Positions 7,691-15,575 are shown, counted from the first letter of the stretch. The stretch: DNA of 17,777 nucleotides from Firmicutes bacterium CAG:582 (GCA_000435515.1 FR884156.1:1-17777); one strand, 5' to 3'. Translations and numbers: made by a program. Notes: generated from the letters alone by a model not told the origin.

Positions 7691-8525
7691 CATATTTCTT
7701 TTCATCTTTTTTTATATTGTAATATTGTTGTATTAAAGAAGCAAGAACTAAATCTATATCATTTGTATAATTAGAATCTAGAAGAGCAATTAGACTATCT
7801 ATGTCAGTACCATTCATATTTAGTGTTTCAATAATATCACTAGTTACATCATTTATTAAATCTTCATCAATTCTATATAAATCTGCAAGAAGTCTTGCAA
7901 GTTCTTGATAAATTGCTTCATTTGGTAGGTTAGTATCATTTTGTTGATTGATTTCATCAACAATAAACTCTGGAGTAATATTCATTCCATACAATTTATA
8001 TTCTTCTTCAAAAAATGGATTAATTGAACTTAAAAACTCTATATCAGTTTCATCTAAAGAATTAAATATAACTATTTTCTTATAAAAACTAGCATTCTTA
8101 ATTTCTTTAGTAGCGTCAGTCATTGCTACTAAATCCAATGATTTAGTAATATAACCAAAAGCTTTATCTCTTATACTTTTTAAAGTGTTTTCAACACTCA
8201 AATCTTTGTTATCCTCATTTTGAGTTTTGAATTTATATGTAGAAAAGATATAGTAATCGGAGAAAAATGTTATTTCTTCTAAAGCCATTAAAACTACATT
8301 TACTTTGGCAGCTGCTTCATCTTTTAGACATTTTTGAGCCATATCATAAGATCCCATGCTATTGGTTAACCTTTCGTATAAAGAATTGTTTAGCCATAAT
8401 TTGCCGTAAAAGTCATCTGATTTCATATTATTTGCTTTAAGATTTTGACTTATTACGCCTTGTAATAATTTTACACTTGATAAAACACTGGTTCTTATAA
8501 CATCTGAATTTGTTTTGATTTTCAT
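7683..8525 (-). CDS. hypothetical cytoplasmic, helix-rich protein
   Basis: I do not recognise a family. The product from ATG 8525 is 280 residues, without signal peptide or membrane segment, acidic, and appears largely alpha-helical with many Leu/Ile/Asp/Asn residues. No catalytic motif or zinc-binding Cys pattern is visible. The ATG is preferred over an upstream in-frame TTG (8540) because GAGGGTG precedes it at the usual distance. The gene is monocistronic: it has its own promoter with a palindrome in the spacer and shares the terminator with valS. The N-terminal stretch (about 1-50) includes Ser/Thr/Lys-rich helices, and a repeat-like Leu/Asp-rich end covers about 190-275. The coding frame uses the same AT-rich codons as its neighbours, so it looks native. 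Confidence 0.8.
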   Translation of the reverse strand: MKIKTNSDVIRTSVLSSVKLLQGVISQNLKANNMKSDDFYGKLWLNNSLYERLTNSMGSYDMAQKCLKDEAAAKVNVVLMALEEITFFSDYYIFSTYKFKTQNEDNKDLSVENTLKSIRDKAFGYITKSLDLVAMTDATKEIKNASFYKKIVIFNSLDETDIEFLSSINPFFEEEYKLYGMNITPEFIVDEINQQNDTNLPNEAIYQELARLLADLYRIDEDLINDVTSDIIETLNMNGTDIDSLIALLDSNYTNDIDLVLASLIQQYYNIKKDEKKYEK

Positions 8526-8551
8526 AAAAAACACCCTCAATTTGCTAAAAT

Positions 8552-8579
8552 ATTATACTAAATTTAGTAAAAAAGTCAA
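8552..8579 (-). promoter_or_regulatory. promoter of the minus-strand hypothetical gene
   Basis: On the minus strand TTGACT (8574-8579) and TATAAT (8552-8557) are separated by 16 bases. A 14-base perfect palindrome fills most of the spacer and touches the -10 box, as expected for a repressor-controlled promoter. Confidence 0.75.
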
Positions 8580-8600
8580 ATTTATTACACCAAATATAGT
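8556..8600. promoter_or_regulatory. candidate operator pair: palindrome TACTAAATTTAGTA and a degenerate copy
   Basis: TACTAAATTTAGTA (8556-8569) is a perfect 14-base palindrome inside the minus-strand promoter. A related 12-mer ACCAAATATAGT (8589-8600), with two mismatches to the central 12 bases ACTAAATTTAGT, lies with its centre exactly 32 bases away, about three helical turns, in the -35 zone of lysS. This could be a pair of regulator sites controlling both divergent genes. In such AT-rich DNA chance cannot be excluded. Confidence 0.4.
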
Positions 8601-8607
8601 TAAAATA

Positions 8608-8616
8608 TGATACTAT
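8608..8616 (+). promoter_or_regulatory. probable extended -10 promoter of lysS
   Basis: TGATACTAT gives a TGN extension followed by -10 box TACTAT (8611-8616). No good -35 is seen. The inferred start near 8622 leaves a leader of about 20 bases with the GAGGAG ribosome binding site at 8631-8636. No T-box or other riboswitch fits in so short a leader. Confidence 0.5.
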
Positions 8617-8641
8617 ATTAAATAAGAAAAGAGGAGTATCT

Positions 8642-10144
8642 ATGGAAAGAAAACTAACTGACCAAGAATTGGCAAGAAGAGAAAAGATGAATAGAATCAA
8701 AGATATGAACTTAGATCCATTTGGTCATAGATTTGATAGAACAAATAATTCTGCTGAAATAAAAGAAAAATATGGGAGTATAGAACATGACGAATTAGAA
8801 AATATGGATATTCATGTATCTGTTGCTGGAAGAATTATGTTTATGAGAAAAATGGGAAAAGCATCATTCTTTACCATAAAAGATAGATTTGGACAAATTC
8901 AAGTATATATTTCTATAAATGATGTTGGAGAGGAAGCGTATACTTTATTTAAGGCTGCAGATATCGGAGATATTGTTGGTATAAAAGGTAAAGTTATGAA
9001 AACTCAAACGGGTGAAATGACGATCAAATGTTTAGAATATACTCATTTAACAAAAGCTTTAAGACCACTTCCTGAAAAAATGCATGGTTTAACCGATGTT
9101 GAAGAAAGATATAGAAGACGCTATGTAGATTTAATGATGAATGATGAAACTATGCGTGTTGCATTAATGAGACCAAAAATCATTAGATGTATTCAAAATT
9201 TCTTGGATAATAGAGGTTTTGTTGAAGTCGAAACACCTATACTAACAACTCTTTTAACAGGTGCAGCTGCTCGTCCTTTTATTACTCACCATAATTCTCA
9301 AGACTTAGACATGTATCTTCGTATTGCCCTTGAACTTAATTTAAAACGTTTACTTGTTGGTGGAATGGAATCAGTTTATGAAATCGGAAGAGTATTTAGA
9401 AATGAAGGAATGGATCCACAACACAATCCAGAGTTTACAATGATGGAAGTATATCAAGCTTATTCAGATTTAAATGGCATGATGGATTTAACTGAAAATA
9501 TGTATCAAACTATAGCTCGTGAAGTTTGTGGAAAAATGACTTTTAATTATTTAGGAAATGAAATTAACTTAGAAGGACCATGGAAGAGAATCTCAATGGT
9601 TGACGCGATTAAAGAAAAAGTAAGAATTGACTTCAAAAAAGAAATGACTGTTGAAGAAGCATTAAAATTAGCTGAAGAGCATCATATTGAAGTCGCTGAT
9701 CATGAACATACAGTTGGTCATATAATCAATTTATTCTTTGAAAAATATGTAGAAGAAACTTTAATTCAACCAACATTTCTATATGGACATCCAATCGAAA
9801 TTTCCCCACTTACTAAGAAAAATCCAGAAGATCCAAGATTTGTAGATCGCTTTGAATTATTTATTTCTGGAAAAGAAGCAGCAAATGCTTATACAGAACT
9901 TAATGATCCAATTGATCAATTAGAAAGATTTAAAGAACAACTAAAAGAAAAAAAATTAGGAAATGAAGAAGCAAACGATATAGACTATGACTTTATCGAA
10001 GCTTTGGAATATGGTATGCCACCTGCTGGTGGAATAGGTTATGGAATAGATAGACTAGTAATGTTCTTTACAGAGTCTGCATCCATTAGAGATGTACTTT
10101 TATTCCCAACAATGAAACCTAGAAAAAATGAATTAGATATGTAA
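8642..10144 (+). CDS. lysS: lysyl-tRNA synthetase, class II
   Basis: Charges tRNA-Lys with lysine in the cytoplasm. The 500-residue protein matches the usual bacterial LysRS length. An N-terminal OB-fold anticodon-binding domain covers about 57-140 (VAGRIMFMRKMGKASFFTI). The catalytic core shows class II motif 1 around 192-213 (FVEVETPILTTLLTGAAARPF), motif 2 around 246-270 (YEIGRVFRNEGMDPQHNPEF) and motif 3 near 463-475 (GGIGYGIDRLVMF). GAGGAG lies five bases upstream of the ATG. The gene is divergent from the minus-strand hypothetical and is followed by its own terminator, so it seems monocistronic. Confidence 0.98.
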   Translation: MERKLTDQELARREKMNRIKDMNLDPFGHRFDRTNNSAEIKEKYGSIEHDELENMDIHVSVAGRIMFMRKMGKASFFTIKDRFGQIQVYISINDVGEEAYTLFKAADIGDIVGIKGKVMKTQTGEMTIKCLEYTHLTKALRPLPEKMHGLTDVEERYRRRYVDLMMNDETMRVALMRPKIIRCIQNFLDNRGFVEVETPILTTLLTGAAARPFITHHNSQDLDMYLRIALELNLKRLLVGGMESVYEIGRVFRNEGMDPQHNPEFTMMEVYQAYSDLNGMMDLTENMYQTIAREVCGKMTFNYLGNEINLEGPWKRISMVDAIKEKVRIDFKKEMTVEEALKLAEEHHIEVADHEHTVGHIINLFFEKYVEETLIQPTFLYGHPIEISPLTKKNPEDPRFVDRFELFISGKEAANAYTELNDPIDQLERFKEQLKEKKLGNEEANDIDYDFIEALEYGMPPAGGIGYGIDRLVMFFTESASIRDVLLFPTMKPRKNELDM

Positions 10145-10166
10145 AAGTTTTCATATCTTTTTTTTT
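10136..10166 (+). terminator. lysS terminator
   Basis: GATATG (10136-10141) pairs with CATATC (10152-10157), with possible extra A-T pairs inside, followed by nine T's (10158-10166). The lysS stop codon lies inside the hairpin. A second AT hairpin (TTTTACAT/ATGTAAAA, 10170-10189) follows and carries a T-run only when read on the minus strand. Confidence 0.75.
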
Positions 10167-10269
10167 GAATTTTACATCAAAATGTAAAAAATATAAAAAA
10201 TAATAGAAAAAAGTAGATAATTGTAAAAAAATGGGGTAAAATGTAATCATAGAAAGGTGTGTAAAATAG

Positions 10270-10830
10270 ATGAAAAAGAATAAAACAGCTAAAACAGGAA
10301 TTATAGTAGCTATACTACTATTAGCAGTTGGATTTGCAGCTATCACTACTACATTAGTAATTAATGGTACTGCAAAAATCGTTCCAGATAGTGAGAACTT
10401 TGAAAAAAATGTAATCTTTACAGAAGCAACTGCAACAGAAGGAGCAACAGCTACAATAAGTACAGATGGTAAAACTATTACTTTCACTACACAAGAAATG
10501 AAAAATATTGGTGATGAAGCAACTTTAACTTACAAAATTAAAAATGATAGTCAATATGATGCATTAATTGGATCAATTACTTGTGAAGCTCCAACATCAG
10601 AAGCTGCAACTGAAACTGAAACTGCTAATGCAAATGCCTATGGTAAATATTTAACTGTTACACCAAGTAATGGATTAAATGGTACTACAGTAGCAAAAGG
10701 TACTACTTCAGCTACATCTGATACTGTAAAAGTTGTACAAAAAAGATCATTTGTTTCTACTGATACAGAAACAACTAAAACAATTACTTTCAAATGTACA
10801 ATTCCAGCTACTGCTAAAGAAGCTGAATAA
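10270..10830 (+). CDS. small secreted beta-rich surface protein, likely substrate of the adjacent SipW-like signal peptidase
   Basis: The 186-residue protein starts with a Lys-rich n-region and one hydrophobic segment (about residues 8-32), reminiscent of SipW-dependent proteins such as TasA and camelysin, though no diagnostic cleavage motif is certain. The mature part is rich in Thr, Ala and Ser with alternating beta-strand patterns (NVIFTEATATEGATATIS, TITFTTQEM, ATLTYKIKN), suggesting an Ig-like sandwich. An Ala/Thr/Glu low-complexity stretch covers about 108-125. Only two Cys, C105 and C176, are present and could form a disulfide outside the cell. AAAGGTGTG (10253-10261) is a good ribosome binding site. 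It is the first gene of a three-gene unit with the signal peptidase and the DUF5305-like protein. Function as a fibre or surface component is inference; no clear promoter box was found upstream. Confidence 0.8.
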   Translation: MKKNKTAKTGIIVAILLLAVGFAAITTTLVINGTAKIVPDSENFEKNVIFTEATATEGATATISTDGKTITFTTQEMKNIGDEATLTYKIKNDSQYDALIGSITCEAPTSEAATETETANANAYGKYLTVTPSNGLNGTTVAKGTTSATSDTVKVVQKRSFVSTDTETTKTITFKCTIPATAKEAE

Positions 10831-10862
10831 TTTTGATAGAAAATAGTTAAAGAGTGGTGGGC

Positions 10863-12005
10863 ATGATGTTTAAATTTATTACTCAAATAGTTTTAGAATT
10901 AGGCTTTGCATGCTTATTATTCTTTAACGTTTTTGTGTCAAAATCATTGGATACAACGATATGTTTGATTGGTTTATCTGTTTTTTTGATACTGATGATA
11001 CTACTAAGAAATTTTAAAAGACCAGTTCTAAGAAACAAGAATGATGGATTGGTAGTTGTATTAGGTTCTACCATTATTTTAATGGGAGCTTTTTACATGT
11101 TGGGGTTTAAAACTGGATTTAGTACAAGCTATAGTTGTATATTTAAAAATTATATATCAACATTTACTTGGATAAAAGTATTCTTAATTGTGATACTTTC
11201 TGAAGTAATGCGTTATATAGCTGTAAATATGGAATATAGGAATAAATTATTCAATTATTTAACTCAAGGTGTTCTTTTAATAATTTTTTTCTTTATTGAA
11301 ATGAATATTGCAACAAAAAGTTATAATTTTTCAAGTTTTAACCAACTATATGAATTTTTTGCTTTGATATTTGTTCAAAGTATATCAAAAAACTTATTAT
11401 TGAATTTTGTTACAAAAAGATATGGAATATATCCTTGTTTAGGTTATCGATTAATAATGGACTTACATATTTATTTATTTACGATTACACCTAAAATCAA
11501 CATATTTATTGAAGGTGTTATTCTATTAGTTTTCCCTTATGTAATATATTCGATATTGAAGTCTTTTGAACCAAAACCAACATTAGAGCCAATTAGGAAG
11601 ACTAAAAAAAATAATAAGATAAGCACAGTTGTCTTTACTATTATTTTTGGTGTTCTTGTAGCGTTAGTTTCTAGAGAGTTCGAATATGCAATGATTGCAA
11701 TTGGATCTGGATCAATGACAGGAACTATAAATAAAGGGGATGCCGTTATTTATAAAAGATATCATAAAGATACAGATGAACTAAAAGAGGGCGATATCTT
11801 AGTGTATGTTAAAGAAAACATGACAATTGTTCACCGTATATATAGAACATTCTCTTTAGATGGTGAAACCGTTTACCAAACTAAGGGTGATTATAATGAG
11901 AATGCTGATAATTGGATAGTTGAAAAAAGTGATATAACAGGTGTAGTAAAACTAAGAGTATTATGGATTGCTTGGCCATCTGTATATATAAATGAGATAT
12001 TTTAA
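10863..12005 (+). CDS. SipW/ER-type signal peptidase I with polytopic N-terminal extension
   Basis: Signal peptidases of the SipW type cleave selected secreted proteins using a Ser-His dyad instead of Ser-Lys. Numbering from ATG 10863 (380 residues), the catalytic serine is S284 in IGSGSMTG, the histidine is H324 in IVHRIYR, and the conserved acidic box is TKGDYNENAD (340-349). KGDAVIYK and GDILVYV flank the core as usual. Ordinary SipW proteins are about 190 residues; here about 230 residues with roughly seven hydrophobic helices precede the peptidase part, and a short helix at about 255-270 directly precedes the active site. The start could also be ATG 10866; in-frame GTGs at 10854/10857 are part of the GTGGTGG stretch that probably acts as ribosome binding site. 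Its position between a secreted protein and a DUF5305-like protein points to a dedicated export system. Confidence 0.9.
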   Translation: MMFKFITQIVLELGFACLLFFNVFVSKSLDTTICLIGLSVFLILMILLRNFKRPVLRNKNDGLVVVLGSTIILMGAFYMLGFKTGFSTSYSCIFKNYISTFTWIKVFLIVILSEVMRYIAVNMEYRNKLFNYLTQGVLLIIFFFIEMNIATKSYNFSSFNQLYEFFALIFVQSISKNLLLNFVTKRYGIYPCLGYRLIMDLHIYLFTITPKINIFIEGVILLVFPYVIYSILKSFEPKPTLEPIRKTKKNNKISTVVFTIIFGVLVALVSREFEYAMIAIGSGSMTGTINKGDAVIYKRYHKDTDELKEGDILVYVKENMTIVHRIYRTFSLDGETVYQTKGDYNENADNWIVEKSDITGVVKLRVLWIAWPSVYINEIF

Positions 12006-12022
12006 TAGAGAGGTGTTAAACT

Positions 12023-13135
12023 ATGGAAAAAATGGAATTGCCATTACTTAAAGGCAGTGATAGAGAAAAATGTATTCCAATAACTGTTATCGTTGGATTA
12101 ATTGGATTAGTTGTATTTTTCTTACTTGCATCTTTAGCTTTAACTTTTAAAAGTAATTATAAGTTACATTACAGTGAAAATAGTAATTTAGATTATACAG
12201 TTAATTTAAAAGATAATAGTTTTGGAATGAAAACCATAAGAAAAGATGAAAATAAAGAAATAATTTCTTCACTTGTTGATACAATTGATGCAAAGTTCAG
12301 TTACAATTTCAAAAGTAATGAAAATTTAGGCCTTGAATATTCTTATTATGTAAAAGCGAGTGTTCAAGTAGATAACTCTGAAGGAAAGAACTTTTATAAA
12401 GAAGATGACATGTTAATCGAGAAAAAAGAGTTCAGTGATTTAAGCAATAACATGTTTAAAATCAATGAAAACGTTAACATTAACTATGAAAAATATAATG
12501 ATTTAGCAAGACAATTCATAAATACATATGGAATATCAGCTGATGCCAAATTGGTAGTAGGTTTATATATCGACGTTGCTGGAAAACATGCTAACTTCGA
12601 TAAAAAGCTTTCCGACAGTGCTGTTATTGAACTAAGCATTCCACTTACAACAAAAACTACGGAAATTAAGCCTAATTATCAATTATCTAACAGCCAAGAT
12701 CAAATTCTTCAATATAAATCAACAATTATTAATAACCCTTATTTATTTGGATTTGCAATAACTTTAAGCGTAATTGATTTAATCGCGATGGTTTCAATAA
12801 TTATTTGGATCATAAAAAACAGAGATCACAATACATTATATAAAAAGAAATTGGATAAAATATTAAAAGATTATGAAAGATACATAAGTGAAACAGTAAT
12901 TACTGAAAGAGTAGAAGATATGATGAAAACTCGAAGCTTACGTATCGAGGTAGTAAAAGACTTTGAAGGTCTAATCGATATTCGTGATAGTCTAGGAAAA
13001 CCAATTTTATTCCATGAGGAAAGACCTGGGCAAGAAGCAGTATTCTATATCTTATCTGATCGTGTTGGATATATATATGTAATGCGTGCAAATGATTTTA
13101 AAAAGAAAAAAACTATGACAAATAAGAAAAAATAG
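12023..13135 (+). CDS. DUF5305-like two-helix membrane protein of the signal peptidase module
   Basis: The family is recognised by pattern (DUF5305, found next to SipW-like signal peptidases in Bacillota and archaea); no biochemical role is known. The 370-residue protein has a short cytoplasmic start, a membrane helix (about 18-41), an extracytoplasmic beta-rich domain (about 45-235) opening with the family-like YSENSNLDYTVNLKDNSF, a second helix (about 241-264) and a cytoplasmic part. The latter contains a basic helical linker (TLYKKKLDKILKDYERYI, 271-288) and a C-terminal domain with FEGLIDIRDSLGKPILF and AVFYILSDRVGYIYVM. AGAGGTG (12009-12015) lies seven bases before the ATG, and only 17 bases separate it from the peptidase gene. 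It may help assemble or anchor the secreted protein; that is inference. Confidence 0.8.
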   Translation: MEKMELPLLKGSDREKCIPITVIVGLIGLVVFFLLASLALTFKSNYKLHYSENSNLDYTVNLKDNSFGMKTIRKDENKEIISSLVDTIDAKFSYNFKSNENLGLEYSYYVKASVQVDNSEGKNFYKEDDMLIEKKEFSDLSNNMFKINENVNINYEKYNDLARQFINTYGISADAKLVVGLYIDVAGKHANFDKKLSDSAVIELSIPLTTKTTEIKPNYQLSNSQDQILQYKSTIINNPYLFGFAITLSVIDLIAMVSIIIWIIKNRDHNTLYKKKLDKILKDYERYISETVITERVEDMMKTRSLRIEVVKDFEGLIDIRDSLGKPILFHEERPGQEAVFYILSDRVGYIYVMRANDFKKKKTMTNKKK

Positions 13136-13158
13136 TATCACAAGTTGATACTTTTTTT
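13134..13158 (+). terminator. terminator of the signal peptidase module
   Basis: AGTATCA (13134-13140) pairs with TGATACT (13146-13152) around loop CAAGT, followed by a run of T's to 13158. The stop codon of the DUF5305-like gene overlaps the stem. Confidence 0.85.
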
Positions 13159-13186
13159 GTGCTATAACTTAGCATATTCACATAAT
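13157..13186 (+). promoter_or_regulatory. weak promoter upstream of the penicillin-binding protein
   Basis: TTGTGC (13157-13162) and CATAAT (13181-13186) are 18 bases apart. GGTGAT (13195-13200) serves as ribosome binding site before ATG 13207. The boxes are only moderate matches. Confidence 0.4.
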
Positions 13187-13206
13187 ATTTTATTGGTGAT
13201 TAAAAT

Positions 13207-14301
13207 ATGTTTCAAAACACATATCGTAGTCGTATTTTAATAATATCAATAGTAATAATTCTTTTATTTATTCTAATCATAGGTAGAATATTTTTTATTC
13301 AGGTAATAGACTATAAAAAACTGAACAGTTTAGCCAACGATTTATGGAGTAGAAACCTACCAATTGGAGCTGACCGTGGTTTAATAACTGATCGTAATGG
13401 AGTAGTTTTGGCAGAAAATATAACAACAACTTCACTTGTAGTTGTACCAAATCAAATAATTGATAAAGAATCAACCGCTAAAAAGCTATCTGAAATTCTT
13501 AATACCAATTATGATGATATGTTAAAACATTTAAATAAAAAAACTTCAATAGAAAGAATACATCCTGAAGGAAGAAAACTATCCTTTGAAATTGCTGATA
13601 AGATCAACTCTTTAAATTTGGATGGAGTATACCTATTAAAAGAATCCAAAAGAAATTATCCTTATAATAACTTGCTTTCTCATGTTTTGGGGTATGTTGG
13701 AATTGATAATCAAGGTTTATCAGGTATTGAACTTGCTTATGATGAATATCTAAAAGGAGAAGATGGATCAATCAAATATTATTCTGATGGTTTTGGTAAA
13801 AAGCTTGAAAAAGCAACAGTTTATAATTCTCCTCAAAGTGGAATGAATGTTGCTTTAACAATCGATATAAATATTCAACAAGCAATTGAAAATGAACTTG
13901 ACAACGTTGTTACTAAATATAATCCTCAACAAGCATTAATAGTAGTTGCTAACCCTAAAACAGGCGAAATATATGGAATGTCATCAAGGCCAAATTTTAA
14001 TCCCAATGAATATAATAAATACGATTTAGAAACTATAAATAGAAACTTACCGATATTTAATACGTATGAACCCGGAAGTACATTTAAAGTTATAAGTCTT
14101 GCGAGTTCAATTCAAGAAAAAACAATTAATTTATTTGAAGATAAGTACTTTGATTCTGGTTCCATAAATGTAAGTGGGTCTAGAATAAAGTGTTGGAAAC
14201 ATGGTGGACATGGAAGTCAAACATTCTTGCAAGTTGTTGAAAATTCATGTAATCTTGGTGTTACTACAAGAACATTTTTAAGTTCTTTAATTACCCCTTA
14301 A
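13207..14301 (+). pseudogene. class B penicillin-binding protein (PBP2/SpoVD/FtsI type), truncated after the SxN motif
   Basis: Such proteins cross-link peptidoglycan as transpeptidases. The N-terminal half is well preserved: one membrane helix (about 9-33), the R-G-x-I-x-D-R-N-G block (57-65), the dimerisation domain, and the transpeptidase start with SxxK at S291-K294 (EPGSTFK) and SxN at S347-C348-N349 (VENSCN). After G351 (about base 14259) the sequence stops resembling the family: 13 unrelated residues and a stop follow. The KTG motif and the last 200 or more residues are absent, so the product (364 instead of about 570-700 residues) cannot be a working transpeptidase. Nothing downstream in any frame restores the missing part. 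The downstream DNA codes for an unrelated protein, so a deletion, rearrangement or assembly join at about 14255-14265 is likely. Confidence 0.85.
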
Positions 14302-14324
14302 ATGGTATTAAATCATTAGATATT

Positions 14325-15443
14325 ATGGAAGTCTATACTACCAATGATTTTGCCTATGCTGGTAATATATATCACCCAGAACTTGATTTGGAACAGCCAA
14401 AAGGATGTTTGAGCTATACTTCAAATCATGTAAAGAATAGTAGAAAAATAAACAATCGTTCTTATGATATTAACACTAGTAATTATAAAAAATTAACTAC
14501 CAACAAAGATGCCAAGGTAATAGAGTTATATGATGATTTAGAAGATTATGTTCTTAAAAAAGATAGAAAGATAATTAGGAATTATTTAGTTAAAGGTATT
14601 TCTTTTAAGTATAGATGTAGAATTTTGGAAGTAACATTAAATGAAACAGAAATGATTCTATGTTTTCTAAAAAATGTTAAGATATTTGATAAGAAAAATA
14701 AGTTAAGTATTAGAAAGGGATATGAAAAGTGTTCTTTAAAATACAAAATGAGGGTTGGGGATGCGAATTCCTTAAATTATGCCAAGTATCTTATTGATAA
14801 AGAGTATGAGCAGATAACAAATCCATTTATGATAAATCATCTTAATAATTTAACAAAAAATTTAACGGATAATGTTAAATCTATTGATAGAAGTATAAAG
14901 AAGAAAAAGATGACTAAAGGTATTGTGTTTACTGCATCAAGAAACTTTTTAATAATTGAAAAAAGGTCAAATTGCCTATATATAAGAATTTTAGCTGTTG
15001 AAGATGAAAATAATATTTTATCTGTTGTAGGTCGTAGAACTTATGAACCTTTATGTAGAAGTTTTAAAATTAAAGAAGAATCTGACATAGAAACTATTAT
15101 GCCTTTAATCAAAACGAGTTTTGAATTAACTAAAATAAATCCAATTGATGTTAAAAATAAATTAAATGAGCTATACTATAAAAAGAATTCATTATATTCT
15201 ATTGATAATGATATTATAACTATAATTGCTAGTGATGATATTAGTAATTATAAAGATTTAATATATAATGGTAAAACATTAAATTATTCGCGTATTAAAT
15301 TTTATAATCTAAAAAATATTACAGATTCTCAAACTAAGTTATTATTATATAAGTATGTAAATATTGATAATGCTTTAAATAAAGATAAATATAGTGAAGT
15401 TCAATTTATAAGTTATACAAGTTTATTTAAAAATGCATTTTAA
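14325..15443 (+). pseudogene. ORF with two DUF5655-like repeats, probably the 3' part of a truncated gene
   Basis: The 372-residue reading frame resembles DUF5655 at about 65-164: VIELYDDLEDYVL, a strand region, then LNYAKYLIDKEYEQI. A second, weaker copy lies at about 198-270 (KGIVFTASRNFLIIEK, then IETIMPLIKTSFELT). DUF5655 occurs mainly at the C-termini of nuclease-like and defence-associated proteins. The first ATG has no ribosome binding site, and the frame is open upstream to 14253, right where the penicillin-binding protein loses similarity. This fits the tail of a larger gene whose 5' part is missing. An N-terminal stretch (about 1-60) is not recognised. A stand-alone small gene started by an internal codon is possible. 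The domain call is by pattern only and tentative. Confidence 0.55.
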
Positions 15444-15484
15444 AATAGTAATTTAGATATAGATAAATATATATATGATTCAAC

Positions 15485-15513
15485 AAAAGTAAATAAATAA
15501 TTATTTACTTTTT
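15485..15513 (+). terminator. terminator upstream of the pyruvate kinase gene
   Basis: AAAAGTAAATAA (15485-15496) pairs perfectly over twelve bases with TTATTTACTTTT (15501-15512) around loop ATAA. The T's at the end of the right arm serve as the tail. It is AT-rich but long, and could act in both directions. Confidence 0.7.
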
Positions 15514-15521
15514 CTTATATA

Positions 15522-15550
15522 TTGACATTATTTTTGCTTTAATTTATAAT
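15522..15550 (+). promoter_or_regulatory. strong promoter of the pyruvate kinase gene
   Basis: Consensus -35 TTGACA (15522-15527) and consensus -10 TATAAT (15545-15550) are separated by exactly 17 bases. The ribosome binding site AAAGGAGG (15564-15571) is also close to ideal. High expression is expected. Confidence 0.92.
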
Positions 15551-15575
15551 GAATTAGTTTGAAAAAGGAGGATTT

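Noticed and set aside
10170..10189. Second terminator after lysS (TTTTACAT/ATGTAAAA)
   Set aside because: It is followed by A's rather than T's on the plus strand, and no minus-strand gene ends there, so I do not call it as a terminator.
10119..10487. Minus-strand ORF of 122 codons opposite the small secreted protein gene
   Set aside because: It is antisense to a well-supported gene and to AT-rich intergenic DNA, has a low-complexity Val/Ala/Ile-Phe composition and no supported start. Other short opposite-strand frames (3553, 4556, 6232, 10638, 10883, 12900) were rejected on the same grounds.
14302..14330. Simple frameshift within the penicillin-binding protein gene
   Set aside because: None of the three forward frames downstream shows a KTG motif or PBP-like sequence, so the 3' part is missing rather than out of frame.
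15444..15521. Mobile element or CRISPR at the AT-rich stretch after the DUF5655-like ORF
   Set aside because: Only a single perfect hairpin consistent with a terminator is present; no repeats, transposase or spacer pattern.
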